DNA of 64,000 nt from Mesorhizobium sp. (GTDB lineage Bacteria; Pseudomonadota; Alphaproteobacteria; Rhizobiales; Rhizobiaceae): NCBI GenBank assembly GCA_004017535.1, contig SAJS01000004.1:62001-126000 (forward strand), written 5' to 3'. Both the position numbers and the translations under genes were made by a program. This document shows positions 19,251 to 27,516 of the stretch, in pieces. The notes beneath the pieces are model-generated. The model was not told the DNA's origin. It saw only the letters and a program-made list of their open reading frames with translations, and made no database searches. How positions within the stretch are numbered: the first letter of the stretch is position 1; every line of letters begins with the position of its first letter.

Positions 19251-20188
19251 TGCGGCCGCTCGCGGTGATCGGCAACGTCAATGTCGACCTGATCGTCGGC
19301 CCGGTCGCGCCCTGGCCGAAGGCCGGCACCGAGACCGTCGTCGATCACGACGACCTGCGCGTCGGCGGCCAGGCCGGCAACACCGCGCTTGCCTGGCAGG
19401 CGCTGGGCATCGACTTCGAGATCGCCGCTAATGTTGGCGACGACCAGTTCGGCCGCTGGCTGCGCGAAGCCTTCGGACAGCGGGCGCAGAAATGGCCGGT
19501 TCGTCCCGAAGGCACTACATTGTCGGTCGGCATGACCCATCCCGATGGCGAGCGCACCTTCTTCACCACGCGCGGCCACCTGCCCCGCTTCAGCCTGGAC
19601 GATGTGCTTTCCGTGCTCGACGGCAATCGGCTCGCGGGGGGCTATGCGCTGCTCAGCGGTTCCTTTCTCACCGACGATCTTACGCGCGACTATGGAGCGC
19701 TCTTCGACTGGGCCGAAGCGCACCGCATCGCCGTCGCGCTCGACACGGGATGGCCGATCGACGGCTGGACCGAAGCGAACTGCGCGGCGGCGCGCGGCTG
19801 GCTGTCGCGCTGCGAACTGGCCCTGTTCAACGAGGTCGAGACGACGACATTGGCCGGTCTCGCTAGTCCCGTCGAGGCAGCGCACAAGATCCGCGACGGC
19901 ATGAAGGACGGGGCGATCGTCGTGGTCAAACGCGGACCGGACGGCGCGATCGCCATCGGCGCCTATGGCGAGTTCATCGAAGTGGCGGCACCGCGCGTCG
20001 CTGTCGTCGACACGATCGGCGCCGGTGATGTCTTCAACGCCGCCTTCCTGGCCGCCCTGGCACAGGGACGCTCCCTTGAAAAGTGCCTGTCCGCCGCCAT
20101 CCGCGTGGCCTCGCGCGCCATCTCAACCCTGCCCCGCGACTATGGCGGGCCGACCCAATTCGAGGATGCCGTCCATGAGCGCGCTTGA
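19247..20188 (+). CDS. PfkB family carbohydrate kinase
   Basis: A 313-residue ribokinase-like kinase that transfers the ATP gamma-phosphate to a sugar. The N-terminal PfkB signature region (GGQAGNTALAWQALG, 40-54) and the C-terminal DTIGAGD motif with the catalytic Asp near 261 are both intact. Start and previous stop overlap (ATGA), and the end overlaps the ATPase gene by 14 bp. Relatives include fructoselysine kinase FrlD, ribokinase and fructokinases. With a SIS partner, phosphorylation before isomerisation or deglycation is the likely order. Confidence 0.88.
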   Translation: MMRPLAVIGNVNVDLIVGPVAPWPKAGTETVVDHDDLRVGGQAGNTALAWQALGIDFEIAANVGDDQFGRWLREAFGQRAQKWPVRPEGTTLSVGMTHPDGERTFFTTRGHLPRFSLDDVLSVLDGNRLAGGYALLSGSFLTDDLTRDYGALFDWAEAHRIAVALDTGWPIDGWTEANCAAARGWLSRCELALFNEVETTTLAGLASPVEAAHKIRDGMKDGAIVVVKRGPDGAIAIGAYGEFIEVAAPRVAVVDTIGAGDVFNAAFLAALAQGRSLEKCLSAAIRVASRAISTLPRDYGGPTQFEDAVHERA

Positions 20189-21251
20189 GATCCGCGATGT
20201 CCGCAAGAATTACGGCAGCGTCGAGACGCTGAAAGGCATCGACATCGCGCTCGAAAATGGCGAGTTCCTGGTGCTGCTCGGCTCGTCGGGCTGCGGCAAA
20301 TCCACCTTGCTCAACATCATCGCCGGTCTCGCCGAGGCAACCAGCGGCGACGTGCTGATCGGCGGCCGGTCGGTGCTTGGCGTGCATCCTAAGAACCGCG
20401 ACATCGCCATGGTGTTCCAGTCCTACGCGCTCTATCCGAACCTAACCGTCAGCCGCAACATCGGTTTCGGCCTTGAGATGCGCAAGGTTCCCGCTGCCGA
20501 ACGCGACAAGGCGGTGCGCGAGACCGCGAGACTCCTGCAGATCGAGACCCTGCTCGACCGCAAGCCCGGCCAATTGTCCGGCGGCCAGCGCCAGCGCGTC
20601 GCCATCGGCAGGGCGCTGGTGCGCAAGCCGCAGGTGTTCCTGTTCGACGAACCGCTCTCCAATCTGGACGCCAAGCTGCGCCTGGAAATGCGCACCGAGC
20701 TGAAGCGCCTGCATGAGATGCTCAAGACCACCGTCGTCTACGTCACCCATGACCAGATCGAGGCGATGACGCTGGCGACCCGCATCGCCGTCATGCGCGA
20801 CGGCCGCATCGAACAGTTGGGCACCCCGGAAGAGATCTACAATCAGCCGGCGACGCTCTATGTGGCCGGCTTCGTTGGCGCGCCGGCAATGAACATGCTG
20901 GAAGCGACGGTCGAGGACGGCAGGCTCGCGATCTTCGGCACGGATACGCGGCTGGCGCTGCCCGCGCGCTACGCCAACGCGGCCCGCAACGGTGCTTCGG
21001 TTGTCGTCGGCATCAGGCCCGAAGCGCTCCGCCTTGGGCCGGGCAGCGGCGCAGACTTGTCGCTGCCGGTCGAGATCGATGTCGTCGAACTGACCGGGCC
21101 CGAGCAGGTCACCACCGCCCGGGCCGGCGCACAGAAATTGACGGCAACCTTGCCGCCGCAGGCCCGCCTCGCCAAGGGCCAGCCATGCGCTTTTGTCTTC
21201 GACGCGGAAGCGCTTCGCCTGTTCGATCCGGCAACCGGCAAAGCTTTCTGA
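20175..21251 (+). CDS. ABC transporter ATP-binding protein (UgpC/MsmX type)
   Basis: A 358-residue ATPase of the sugar-importer class. Walker A is GSSGCGKST (36-44), the signature is LSGGQRQR, and Walker B ends in LFDEPLSNLD. The C-terminal TOBE/OB region typical of MalK/UgpC proteins follows (VVGIRPEALRLG). The start at 20175 (MSALEIRDV) overlaps the kinase gene. It energises the two permeases of this operon and closes it; a hairpin follows. Confidence 0.92.
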   Translation: MSALEIRDVRKNYGSVETLKGIDIALENGEFLVLLGSSGCGKSTLLNIIAGLAEATSGDVLIGGRSVLGVHPKNRDIAMVFQSYALYPNLTVSRNIGFGLEMRKVPAAERDKAVRETARLLQIETLLDRKPGQLSGGQRQRVAIGRALVRKPQVFLFDEPLSNLDAKLRLEMRTELKRLHEMLKTTVVYVTHDQIEAMTLATRIAVMRDGRIEQLGTPEEIYNQPATLYVAGFVGAPAMNMLEATVEDGRLAIFGTDTRLALPARYANAARNGASVVVGIRPEALRLGPGSGADLSLPVEIDVVELTGPEQVTTARAGAQKLTATLPPQARLAKGQPCAFVFDAEALRLFDPATGKAF

Positions 21252-21261
21252 TGATCGTATC

Positions 21262-21287
21262 AGGCGCCTCGGTTTCGCGGCGCCTGT
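21262..21287. terminator. Hairpin between convergent operons, possible bidirectional terminator
   Basis: Arms CAGGCGCC (21262-21269) and GGCGCCTG (21280-21287) are perfectly complementary around a 10-nt loop. It sits just after the ABC ATPase stop and just before the end of the convergent aldehyde dehydrogenase. No T run follows, so it is a weak intrinsic terminator at best. Confidence 0.45.
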
Positions 21288-21293
21288 ATCGCA

Positions 21294-22808
21294 TTAATCG
21301 ATGTCGAACGAGACGCCCTGCGCGAGCGGCAGCGCCTTGGAGAAGTTCACAGTGTTGGTGGCGCGGCGCATATAGGCCTTCCAGGCATCCGAGCCGCTCT
21401 CGCGGCCGCCACCCGTCTCCTTCTCGCCGCCGAATGCCCCGCCGATTTCGGCGCCCGAGGTGCCGATATTGACGTTGGCGATGCCGCAATCCGACCCGTC
21501 GACGCCGAGGAAGCGTTCCGATTCCTGCAGGTCGCGCGTGAAGATCGACGACGATAGGCCGGCGCCCACGGCATTGTGCTGCTCGAGCGCCTCGTCGAAA
21601 TCAGTGTATTTCATCACATAGAGGATCGGCGCGAAGGTTTCTTCGGTCACCGGCGAGACCTGCTTCGGCATCTCGACCAGCGCCGGATGCACGTAATAGG
21701 CGTCCGGATGACCGTTTTCGACGCGCGCGCCGCCGGTCACCCTGCCGCCATGCGCCTCGGCCTCCTTGAGCGCCTTCTGCATGTTGTCGAAGGCCGCCTT
21801 GTCGATCAGCGGACCGACCAGCGCCTTGCCTTCCAGCGGATTGCCGACCGAGACGCTCTGATAGGCCTTCTTCAGCCGCGGCAGCAACGCGTCATAGACG
21901 CTGTCATGGACGAACAGGCGCCTCAGCGTCGTGCAGCGCTGGCCGGCAGTGCCCATGGCGCCGAAGGCGATCGCGCGCAGTGCCATGTCAAGATCGGCGG
22001 TGGGCGTCACGATGCCGGCATTGTTGCCGCCCAACTCCAGCACCGCGCGGGCGAAGCGCTTGGCAAGCCTCGGACCGACCTCGCGGCCCATACGCGTCGA
22101 GCCGGTGGCCGAGACCAGCGGCACCTTCGGATGGTCGACCAGCACCTCGCCGGCGACGCGGTCGCCGATCAGCACCTGGAGCAGCCCTGTCGGCGCATCG
22201 GCGCCGAAGCGCCGTGCGGCGCGCTTGAAGATCGCCTCACAGGCAAGTGCGGTCAGCGGAGTCTTTTCCGACGGCTTCCACACCACCGCGTCGCCGCAGA
22301 CGAAGGCGAGCGCCGCGTTCCACGACCACACCGCGACCGGGAAATTGAAGGCGGAGATGACGCCGACGACGCCAAGCGGGTGCCAGGTCTCCATCATGCG
22401 GTGTCCTGGACGCTCGGTGGCGATGGTGAGGCCATAGAGCTGTCGGGAAAGACCGACAGCGAAATCGCAGATGTCGATCATCTCCTGGACTTCGCCGAGA
22501 CCCTCGGACGGGATCTTGCCGACCTCGATCGACACCAGCCGGCCGAGCTCGTCCTTGTGCGCGCGCAGTTCTTCGCCCAGCAGCCGCACCAGTTCGCCGC
22601 GCTTCGGGCCCGGCACCAGGCGCCAGGCCTGGAAGGCCTTGTGCGCCGCATCGATGGCGTTGCCGGCGTCCGCCGCCGAGATCGACTTCAGCGCCGCGAT
22701 CTGTTCGCCCGTCACCGGGCTGCGAACTATGAGGTCGCCGCCGGAAAGCGCCTCCTTGGCAACGCCGAGTTTCTCAAGAAGTGAAGCCGTTTCCTTCGCT
22801 AACGTCAT
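21294..22808 (-). CDS. amaB: ALDH7 family aldehyde dehydrogenase (piperideine-6-carboxylate / aminoadipate semialdehyde type)
   Basis: A 504-residue NAD-dependent aldehyde dehydrogenase of the antiquitin (ALDH7) class. The active site has ELGGNN with Glu258 and GQRCTTLRR with catalytic Cys292. The C-terminal stretch NVNIGTSGAEIGGAFGGEK is characteristic of ALDH7. In bacteria this class oxidises 2-aminoadipate 6-semialdehyde (in equilibrium with piperideine-6-carboxylate) to aminoadipate in lysine and pipecolate breakdown. It is monocistronic here. Two short inverted repeats lie upstream. The symbol rests on family membership. Confidence 0.8.
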   Translation of the reverse strand: MTLAKETASLLEKLGVAKEALSGGDLIVRSPVTGEQIAALKSISAADAGNAIDAAHKAFQAWRLVPGPKRGELVRLLGEELRAHKDELGRLVSIEVGKIPSEGLGEVQEMIDICDFAVGLSRQLYGLTIATERPGHRMMETWHPLGVVGVISAFNFPVAVWSWNAALAFVCGDAVVWKPSEKTPLTALACEAIFKRAARRFGADAPTGLLQVLIGDRVAGEVLVDHPKVPLVSATGSTRMGREVGPRLAKRFARAVLELGGNNAGIVTPTADLDMALRAIAFGAMGTAGQRCTTLRRLFVHDSVYDALLPRLKKAYQSVSVGNPLEGKALVGPLIDKAAFDNMQKALKEAEAHGGRVTGGARVENGHPDAYYVHPALVEMPKQVSPVTEETFAPILYVMKYTDFDEALEQHNAVGAGLSSSIFTRDLQESERFLGVDGSDCGIANVNIGTSGAEIGGAFGGEKETGGGRESGSDAWKAYMRRATNTVNFSKALPLAQGVSFDID

Positions 22809-22825
22809 TTTTTGTCCCTTTCAGG

Positions 22826-22886
22826 TTCCACCTCGAAGGGTGGGAATGGAGCGATGCGCCCTGTCCTTGACGTTCCGATAGGAACG
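22826..22886. promoter_or_regulatory. Two inverted repeats upstream of the ALDH7 gene
   Basis: The first has arms TTCCACC (22826-22832) and GGTGGGAA (22839-22846). The second has arms CGTTCC (22871-22876) and GGAACG (22881-22886) with a 4-nt loop. Both lie 18-78 bp upstream of the dehydrogenase start and could be operators. No T run supports termination. Confidence 0.3.
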
Positions 22887-22990
22887 CCCGGGCGCTTTGA
22901 TGGCGTGGCATTACTCGTTTCGGGGAAAAACCGCCACCCCGGCATGGTCCAAGGCCCGGCTGCGAAATTGGGCCAGAGGATGAAGCCGGA

Positions 22991-24265
22991 TCAGCGCGCC
23001 TTCTGGATCGATGACTTTTCGCCGCTTTCCTTGATCAGCCGATCGATATGCATGCGGATATGCGCGGCCTCGGCTGCGGTGTTGGCCAAGGCGATGGCGC
23101 GATCGAAGGCAACGCGCGCCTCTTCGTTGCGGCCAAGCTGCATCAGCAGCCCGCCCCTCAGGCCGAAGAAGTGGAAATAGCCCGACAAACGCTCTTCCAG
23201 CGGCTCGATCATGGCAAGCGCGGCTTCCGGGCCGCGTACCTTGCTGACCGCGACGGCGCGGTTCAGCGTCACCACCGGCGACGGCTGCATCTGCTCCAGC
23301 AGGCCGTAGAGCAGGTCGATCTCGGTCCAGTCGGTATCCTCGGCCGTCGCCGCCCGCGCATGCAGCGCCGCGATCGCCGCCTGCACTTGGTAGGGGCCGG
23401 GCTTGCGATGGCGCAGCGCCTTGTCGACCAGCGCCAGGCCCTCGTCGATCATCTTGCGGCTCCACAGCGAGCGGTCCTGATCCTCGAGCAGGACGATCTC
23501 GCCATGCTCATCGAACCGCGCCGGCGCCCTTGCATGCTGCAGCAAAAGCAGCGCGGCCAGCCCCATGATCTCCGGTTCGGCTTGGAACAGCCTGAGCAGC
23601 AGGCGCGCAAGCCGGATCGCCTCTTCGCAAAGCGGCGCGCGGGCCGGCGCCTCGCCGCCATTGCTCGAATAGCCTTCGTTGAAGATCAGATAGACCATCG
23701 CCGCGACTGCGGCGAGCCGTTCGGAGCGTTCGACGGCGCCCGGCGTCTCGAACGGCACGCCGGCGTCCGCGATGCGCGCCTTGGCGCGGGTGATGCGCTG
23801 TTCCATGGCGCTCTCGCCGACCAGGAAGGCGCGCGCGATCTGCTTGACAGTGAGGCCGGAGACGATGCGCAGCGCCACCGCGATCTGCTGCGTCGCCGGC
23901 AGATCCGGATGGCAGCAGATGAACAGAAGCCGCAGGATGTCGTCGCGGTAATGCGCGCCGTCCAGCCGCTCGGCCATGTCGCCCTCGGCATCCTCCAGAT
24001 CGGAGATCTGGTCCTCTTCCGGCATCGGCGCCTGCTTGGCGCGCTTGCGCACCGCATCGATGCCGCTGTTGCGGCCGACGAAGATCAACCAGGCCGCCGG
24101 ATCGCGCGGCGGCCCATTCTTCGGCCAGTTCTTGAGTGCTCGCAGGCACGCGTCCTGGAAAGCCTCTTCCGCGGCGTCGAGATCGCGGAAGTAGCGCAGC
24201 AGCGCGCCCATCGCCTGCGGACGGGCGTTGCTGATCGCCGTGCTTATCCAGGCAAGGTCCGTCAT
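22991..24265 (-). CDS. ECF42-like sigma factor with C-terminal TPR-like extension
   Basis: A 424-residue sigma-70 family factor. Residues about 1-80 hold region 2 and 110-170 hold region 4 (SGLTVKQIARAFLVGESAMEQRI). A long helical extension with TPR-like character (ARVAFDRAIALANTAAEAAH) follows. This architecture and the neighbouring YCII/DGPF gene mark the ECF42 group, in which the C-terminal extension is thought to control activity in place of a membrane anti-sigma factor. Its start overlaps the YCII gene stop (ATGA), so the two are coupled. Target promoters are unknown. Confidence 0.88.
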   Translation of the reverse strand: MTDLAWISTAISNARPQAMGALLRYFRDLDAAEEAFQDACLRALKNWPKNGPPRDPAAWLIFVGRNSGIDAVRKRAKQAPMPEEDQISDLEDAEGDMAERLDGAHYRDDILRLLFICCHPDLPATQQIAVALRIVSGLTVKQIARAFLVGESAMEQRITRAKARIADAGVPFETPGAVERSERLAAVAAMVYLIFNEGYSSNGGEAPARAPLCEEAIRLARLLLRLFQAEPEIMGLAALLLLQHARAPARFDEHGEIVLLEDQDRSLWSRKMIDEGLALVDKALRHRKPGPYQVQAAIAALHARAATAEDTDWTEIDLLYGLLEQMQPSPVVTLNRAVAVSKVRGPEAALAMIEPLEERLSGYFHFFGLRGGLLMQLGRNEEARVAFDRAIALANTAAEAAHIRMHIDRLIKESGEKSSIQKAR

Positions 24266-24636
24266 ACCGCGACCTTTGTCGGATTAAAGACCGAAACCGG
24301 CCGGATCTCGTAGGAGCCGCCGCTCGGATTGACCTCGGAAAGCTCGCGGGCGAATTCGACCGCCTCGTCGAGGTCGCGGCATTCGAGCGTGTAGAAGCCG
24401 AGGAACTGTTCCTTGGTCTCGGCAAACGGGCCATCAAGCACGACCGCCTCGCCCTTGACCTTTCTGAGCGTCGTCGCGGCCGTCGTCGGCAAAAGGCGCG
24501 CCACGGGCCCGAGCCGGCCGGCCTTGGCGTATTTGTCCTGCACGTCGAGGATCTTCGCCATCACCTCGTCGTCCTGTTCCTTGCTCCAGGAGCAGACGAC
24601 GTCTTCGGAGGCGTAGCAGAGGATGGCGTATAGCAT
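24262..24636 (-). CDS. YCII/DGPF-domain protein, partner of the ECF sigma factor
   Basis: A 124-residue YCII-related protein with the family motif DGPFAETKEQFLGFY in its middle. The start at 24636 (MLYAILCYASED) follows GGAAAGGA at good spacing; the longer frame is unsupported. It is transcribed first, and its stop overlaps the sigma gene start. DGPF proteins accompany ECF42 factors in many genomes, but their biochemical role is not known. A soluble ligand-binding or enzymatic role in sensing is possible. Confidence 0.88.
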   Translation of the reverse strand: MLYAILCYASEDVVCSWSKEQDDEVMAKILDVQDKYAKAGRLGPVARLLPTTAATTLRKVKGEAVVLDGPFAETKEQFLGFYTLECRDLDEAVEFARELSEVNPSGGSYEIRPVSVFNPTKVAV

Positions 24637-24747
24637 GGCAGGTCCTTTCCGTATCAAAGGACGCGACACTAGGACCCTTCCCGACACAAGGTCGATAAAA
24701 AAATTCGGCGGGCAATCACGGACTTGGCTGTCCCTCGCGCCTGACCG

Positions 24748-25839
24748 TCAGGCGCCATGCGCCTGCAGCCATCTGAGCACCAGCGTTTCTTCCTCGTCGA
24801 GGCCTTGTATCAGGCGTTTGCGCTTGCTGGCTTCGGCCATTTCGTCAAGCAGGCGACCCTCGGTCCACGCCTCGAACACCAGCGGATGGATGTAGCATTT
24901 GCGGCAGACGGCACGGGTATTGCCCAATCGCTCGGCGACCTTGTCGACGACGCTGTTGATCACCCGGTTTTGTTGCGTCTTGCTTTCCGGCAGCTCGGTC
25001 CCGGCAAACAGCGACGCAGCATGGATGGTGCCGCCCCAGGTGCGAAAATGCTTTGAGCTGAATTCGGCGCCGGAAGCCTCGCGGATGTACCGGTTGACGT
25101 CCTCCGAGCGCACCGGCCGCCGGTCGCCATCCTCACCCAGATACTGGAATAGCTTCTGCCCAGGCAGATCCTGCGCGCCGCGCACGACCTTGGCGATGCG
25201 GCGATCGACCAGCTTCAGCTTCCATTCCTTGTCCGACTTGCCCTTGAAGGCGAAGCGCAGGCTGGAGCCATTGATCTCGACATGGCGGTCGCGCAGCGTG
25301 GTCAGCCCGAAACTCTTATTGTCGCGCGCATAGGCCGCGTTACCGATGCGGATCATGGTGTTGTCGAGCAGCCAGACCACCGAGGCGACGACCCGCTCCA
25401 GGGGCAGTCCCCGCCGGCGCAGATCGGCATCGATCTGGCGCCTCAGGGCGGGCAGGCTTTCCGCGAAGGCGACGAGGCTGGAATATTTGACGCCGTCGCG
25501 TTCCTCGGTCCATTGCGAATGGTAACGGTACTGCTTGCGGCCGCGCTGATCCCTGCCCGTCGCCTGGATATGGCCGTCCGGATCGGGCGAGATCCACACA
25601 TCCGTCCAGGCCGGCGGAATGACGATCGCCTTGATGCGGACAAGCGTCGCTTCGTCGACGGCTCTCCCGCCGGGGTCCAGATAGGCGAATCCCGTGCCTT
25701 TCCTCAATCTGCGGATGCCGGGATCGGCATCGCTTACATAGTTGAGCGACGTGCTCTCGGCCAAGCTGCTGGCGCCGTTGCTCCGGGTTGCCTCGTCCCG
25801 CGCCGAACGGTCCGATGACGCTTGTGAATGCTGTAACAT
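24748..25839 (-). CDS. DNA topoisomerase IB
   Basis: A 363-residue eukaryotic-like (poxvirus-type) type IB topoisomerase, which relaxes supercoils through a 3'-phosphotyrosine intermediate. Catalytic-domain features include the region with SKHFRTWGGT and the active-site Tyr near 316 in KCYIHPLVF. The N-terminal part carries the DNA-binding domain (GRDQRGRKQYRYHSQW). The start at 25839 (MLQHSQ) is preferred; the frame upstream to 25959 lacks a ribosome-binding site. Such genes are common in rhizobia. It is not part of a clear operon. Confidence 0.9.
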   Translation of the reverse strand: MLQHSQASSDRSARDEATRSNGASSLAESTSLNYVSDADPGIRRLRKGTGFAYLDPGGRAVDEATLVRIKAIVIPPAWTDVWISPDPDGHIQATGRDQRGRKQYRYHSQWTEERDGVKYSSLVAFAESLPALRRQIDADLRRRGLPLERVVASVVWLLDNTMIRIGNAAYARDNKSFGLTTLRDRHVEINGSSLRFAFKGKSDKEWKLKLVDRRIAKVVRGAQDLPGQKLFQYLGEDGDRRPVRSEDVNRYIREASGAEFSSKHFRTWGGTIHAASLFAGTELPESKTQQNRVINSVVDKVAERLGNTRAVCRKCYIHPLVFEAWTEGRLLDEMAEASKRKRLIQGLDEEETLVLRWLQAHGA

Positions 25840-25903
25840 GCCGGCTCCGCGAAATGACCCGTAGATAAAGCCGCGCGCCGATAACTGGTTCCGAACGAGC
25901 TTT

Positions 25904-26647
25904 TCAGTCGCGCCGGTTGGCAGAGAGATCCGCCATCCAGAGCCCGCCGTCGTCCGCATGGGCGGGAAAGTAACCTCGTCCGGCCGGTACGCCTTCGAGG
26001 ATCATTCCCGCCTCGTCCGCCAGATAGTCGTAGCCGATCTGCTGCAGCCGGCGATCCGGATCGAGACGATTGTAGAGGTCGCGACGCGCCGCGCGCCGCT
26101 TTGGCTCGATCATCTTCAAGTGATAGAGATTGAGACCGCTGTCCTTGAGCCTGAAGCCGATGTCGTCGGGAAACCACGCGCCGTGCAGATCCTGAGAGCG
26201 GTAGCGGTAGGGGGGATAGGCGCCAAAAAGCCTGTGCTGCATCTTCCGGCCCCACGGGCCGTCGACCCTGTAGCTCGCCGGCGTGTACATCTCCCGGCAG
26301 CGGAATCCCCAGGCGACACACCTGGACCCGCTGATCAGCCGGCCGATCCGGCTGGCGACAGTGTTTTCCAGCCTTTCGTCGGGATCCATGGCCAGGATCC
26401 AATCGGCGCCCGCCTCATGGGCCGCGGCAATAAGCGCGCGCCGCCTTTTGGGCTCGCTGCTGAAAATCCCGTCCGAGGCGCGGTCGTCATAGGCAATCCA
26501 GCCGTCAACAATCGGGGCCAGGTTGGCGATCAGATCAGGCACGAGATGCTGATCATAGCGATAGCTAAACACGGCGAAGATTTTTTGCCGCGACCAAAGC
26601 CATCGGCCGCGCCGCCAGCGCGGCGGCTTCATCTCGACTGTGATCAT
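25904..26647 (-). CDS. Glycosyltransferase-like protein, third gene of a GT operon
   Basis: A 247-residue protein resembling family 2 glycosyltransferases of the WaaE/KdtX type. The stretch WILAMDPDERLENTVASRI contains an Asp-x-Asp-like DPDE metal and nucleotide-sugar site. The start at 26647 (MITVEMKP) overlaps the preceding gene stop by 4 bp. No membrane segment is evident, so it is probably cytoplasmic or peripheral. Donor and acceptor are unknown. Confidence 0.65.
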   Translation of the reverse strand: MITVEMKPPRWRRGRWLWSRQKIFAVFSYRYDQHLVPDLIANLAPIVDGWIAYDDRASDGIFSSEPKRRRALIAAAHEAGADWILAMDPDERLENTVASRIGRLISGSRCVAWGFRCREMYTPASYRVDGPWGRKMQHRLFGAYPPYRYRSQDLHGAWFPDDIGFRLKDSGLNLYHLKMIEPKRRAARRDLYNRLDPDRRLQQIGYDYLADEAGMILEGVPAGRGYFPAHADDGGLWMADLSANRRD

Positions 26648-27516
26648 CGGCGACAGCCCGTCTTGTCGCCATGCCGGGCACCGACGGACGCCCCAAGCGA
26701 TTTGGCGAACAATGCCATCCACACGATCGGCAGCGACAACCTTGCGAAAATCATTTCCCTGCCGGACAGGCCCTCCTTGGCCAGCCTGCCGACATTGCGC
26801 CTGTCCCGGAACACCTTGCGGAACGGGCGCACGGGTTTTTCGGCCTGGACGGATCCGAGATAGGCGCCGTAGCGACGTCCGCGCCGATACTGGTCGGCAA
26901 GCAACTTGAACAGGCTCGTCTCATTGCGATGGATGGTCAGGACTCGCGGTTCCCAGACGGGCCGCAGAGCTTCCGGCAGCCTGGCCATGAATTCGGTGTC
27001 TTCTCCCGACCTCATCCGCTCGTCGAACACCCCATATCGCTCGAACAGCGTCCGGTCGAACGACACGCCGTAGCGTTGCGCCTTCTCGGCCGGAAGACCG
27101 GGCAGCCGTCGCATGTAGGTGGCGAGATACGCCGCGCAGGCGACCGGATTGCGCGGGTGGCTGTTCACCACTGCGCTCGCCACCGCCGGGATGCCGCCGC
27201 GATGGCATTGCAGCCTGGCTTCCGCCCATCCCGGACAGGCCAGACAATCATCCGCGAGAAAGGCAATAAAAGGAGCCTTGGTGGCCGCGACGCCGCGATT
27301 TCGAGCGGCGCCGGCAAACAGCCGTTCCTCGACATCGATGACCCTCACGTCGATGCCGGCATTGGCAAGAAGCGCCTTGGCGTTGCCGCCGCCGGAATTC
27401 ACCACCACGACTTCAAGTGGAATATTCTGGTCGAGGACCGATCTGACCGCGCCCCTCAGTTCGGCCGGCGCCTGGAAACCAATCACCACCACGGCTAGGT
27501 CCGGCCTCTCGGCCAT
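26644..27516 (-). CDS. Family 2 glycosyltransferase
   Basis: A 290-residue GT2-type protein. The N-terminal beta strand with LAVVVIGFQAPAELRGAVRS and the FIAFLADDCLACPGW segment fit the GT-A fold; the latter holds the Asp-Asp metal site. The start at 27516 (MAERPDLAVV) shares one base with the upstream gene stop (TGATG). A hydrophobic segment near the C-terminus may anchor it to the membrane. It probably builds a surface polysaccharide or glycolipid with its two neighbours. Confidence 0.82.
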   Translation of the reverse strand: MAERPDLAVVVIGFQAPAELRGAVRSVLDQNIPLEVVVVNSGGGNAKALLANAGIDVRVIDVEERLFAGAARNRGVAATKAPFIAFLADDCLACPGWAEARLQCHRGGIPAVASAVVNSHPRNPVACAAYLATYMRRLPGLPAEKAQRYGVSFDRTLFERYGVFDERMRSGEDTEFMARLPEALRPVWEPRVLTIHRNETSLFKLLADQYRRGRRYGAYLGSVQAEKPVRPFRKVFRDRRNVGRLAKEGLSGREMIFARLSLPIVWMALFAKSLGASVGARHGDKTGCRR

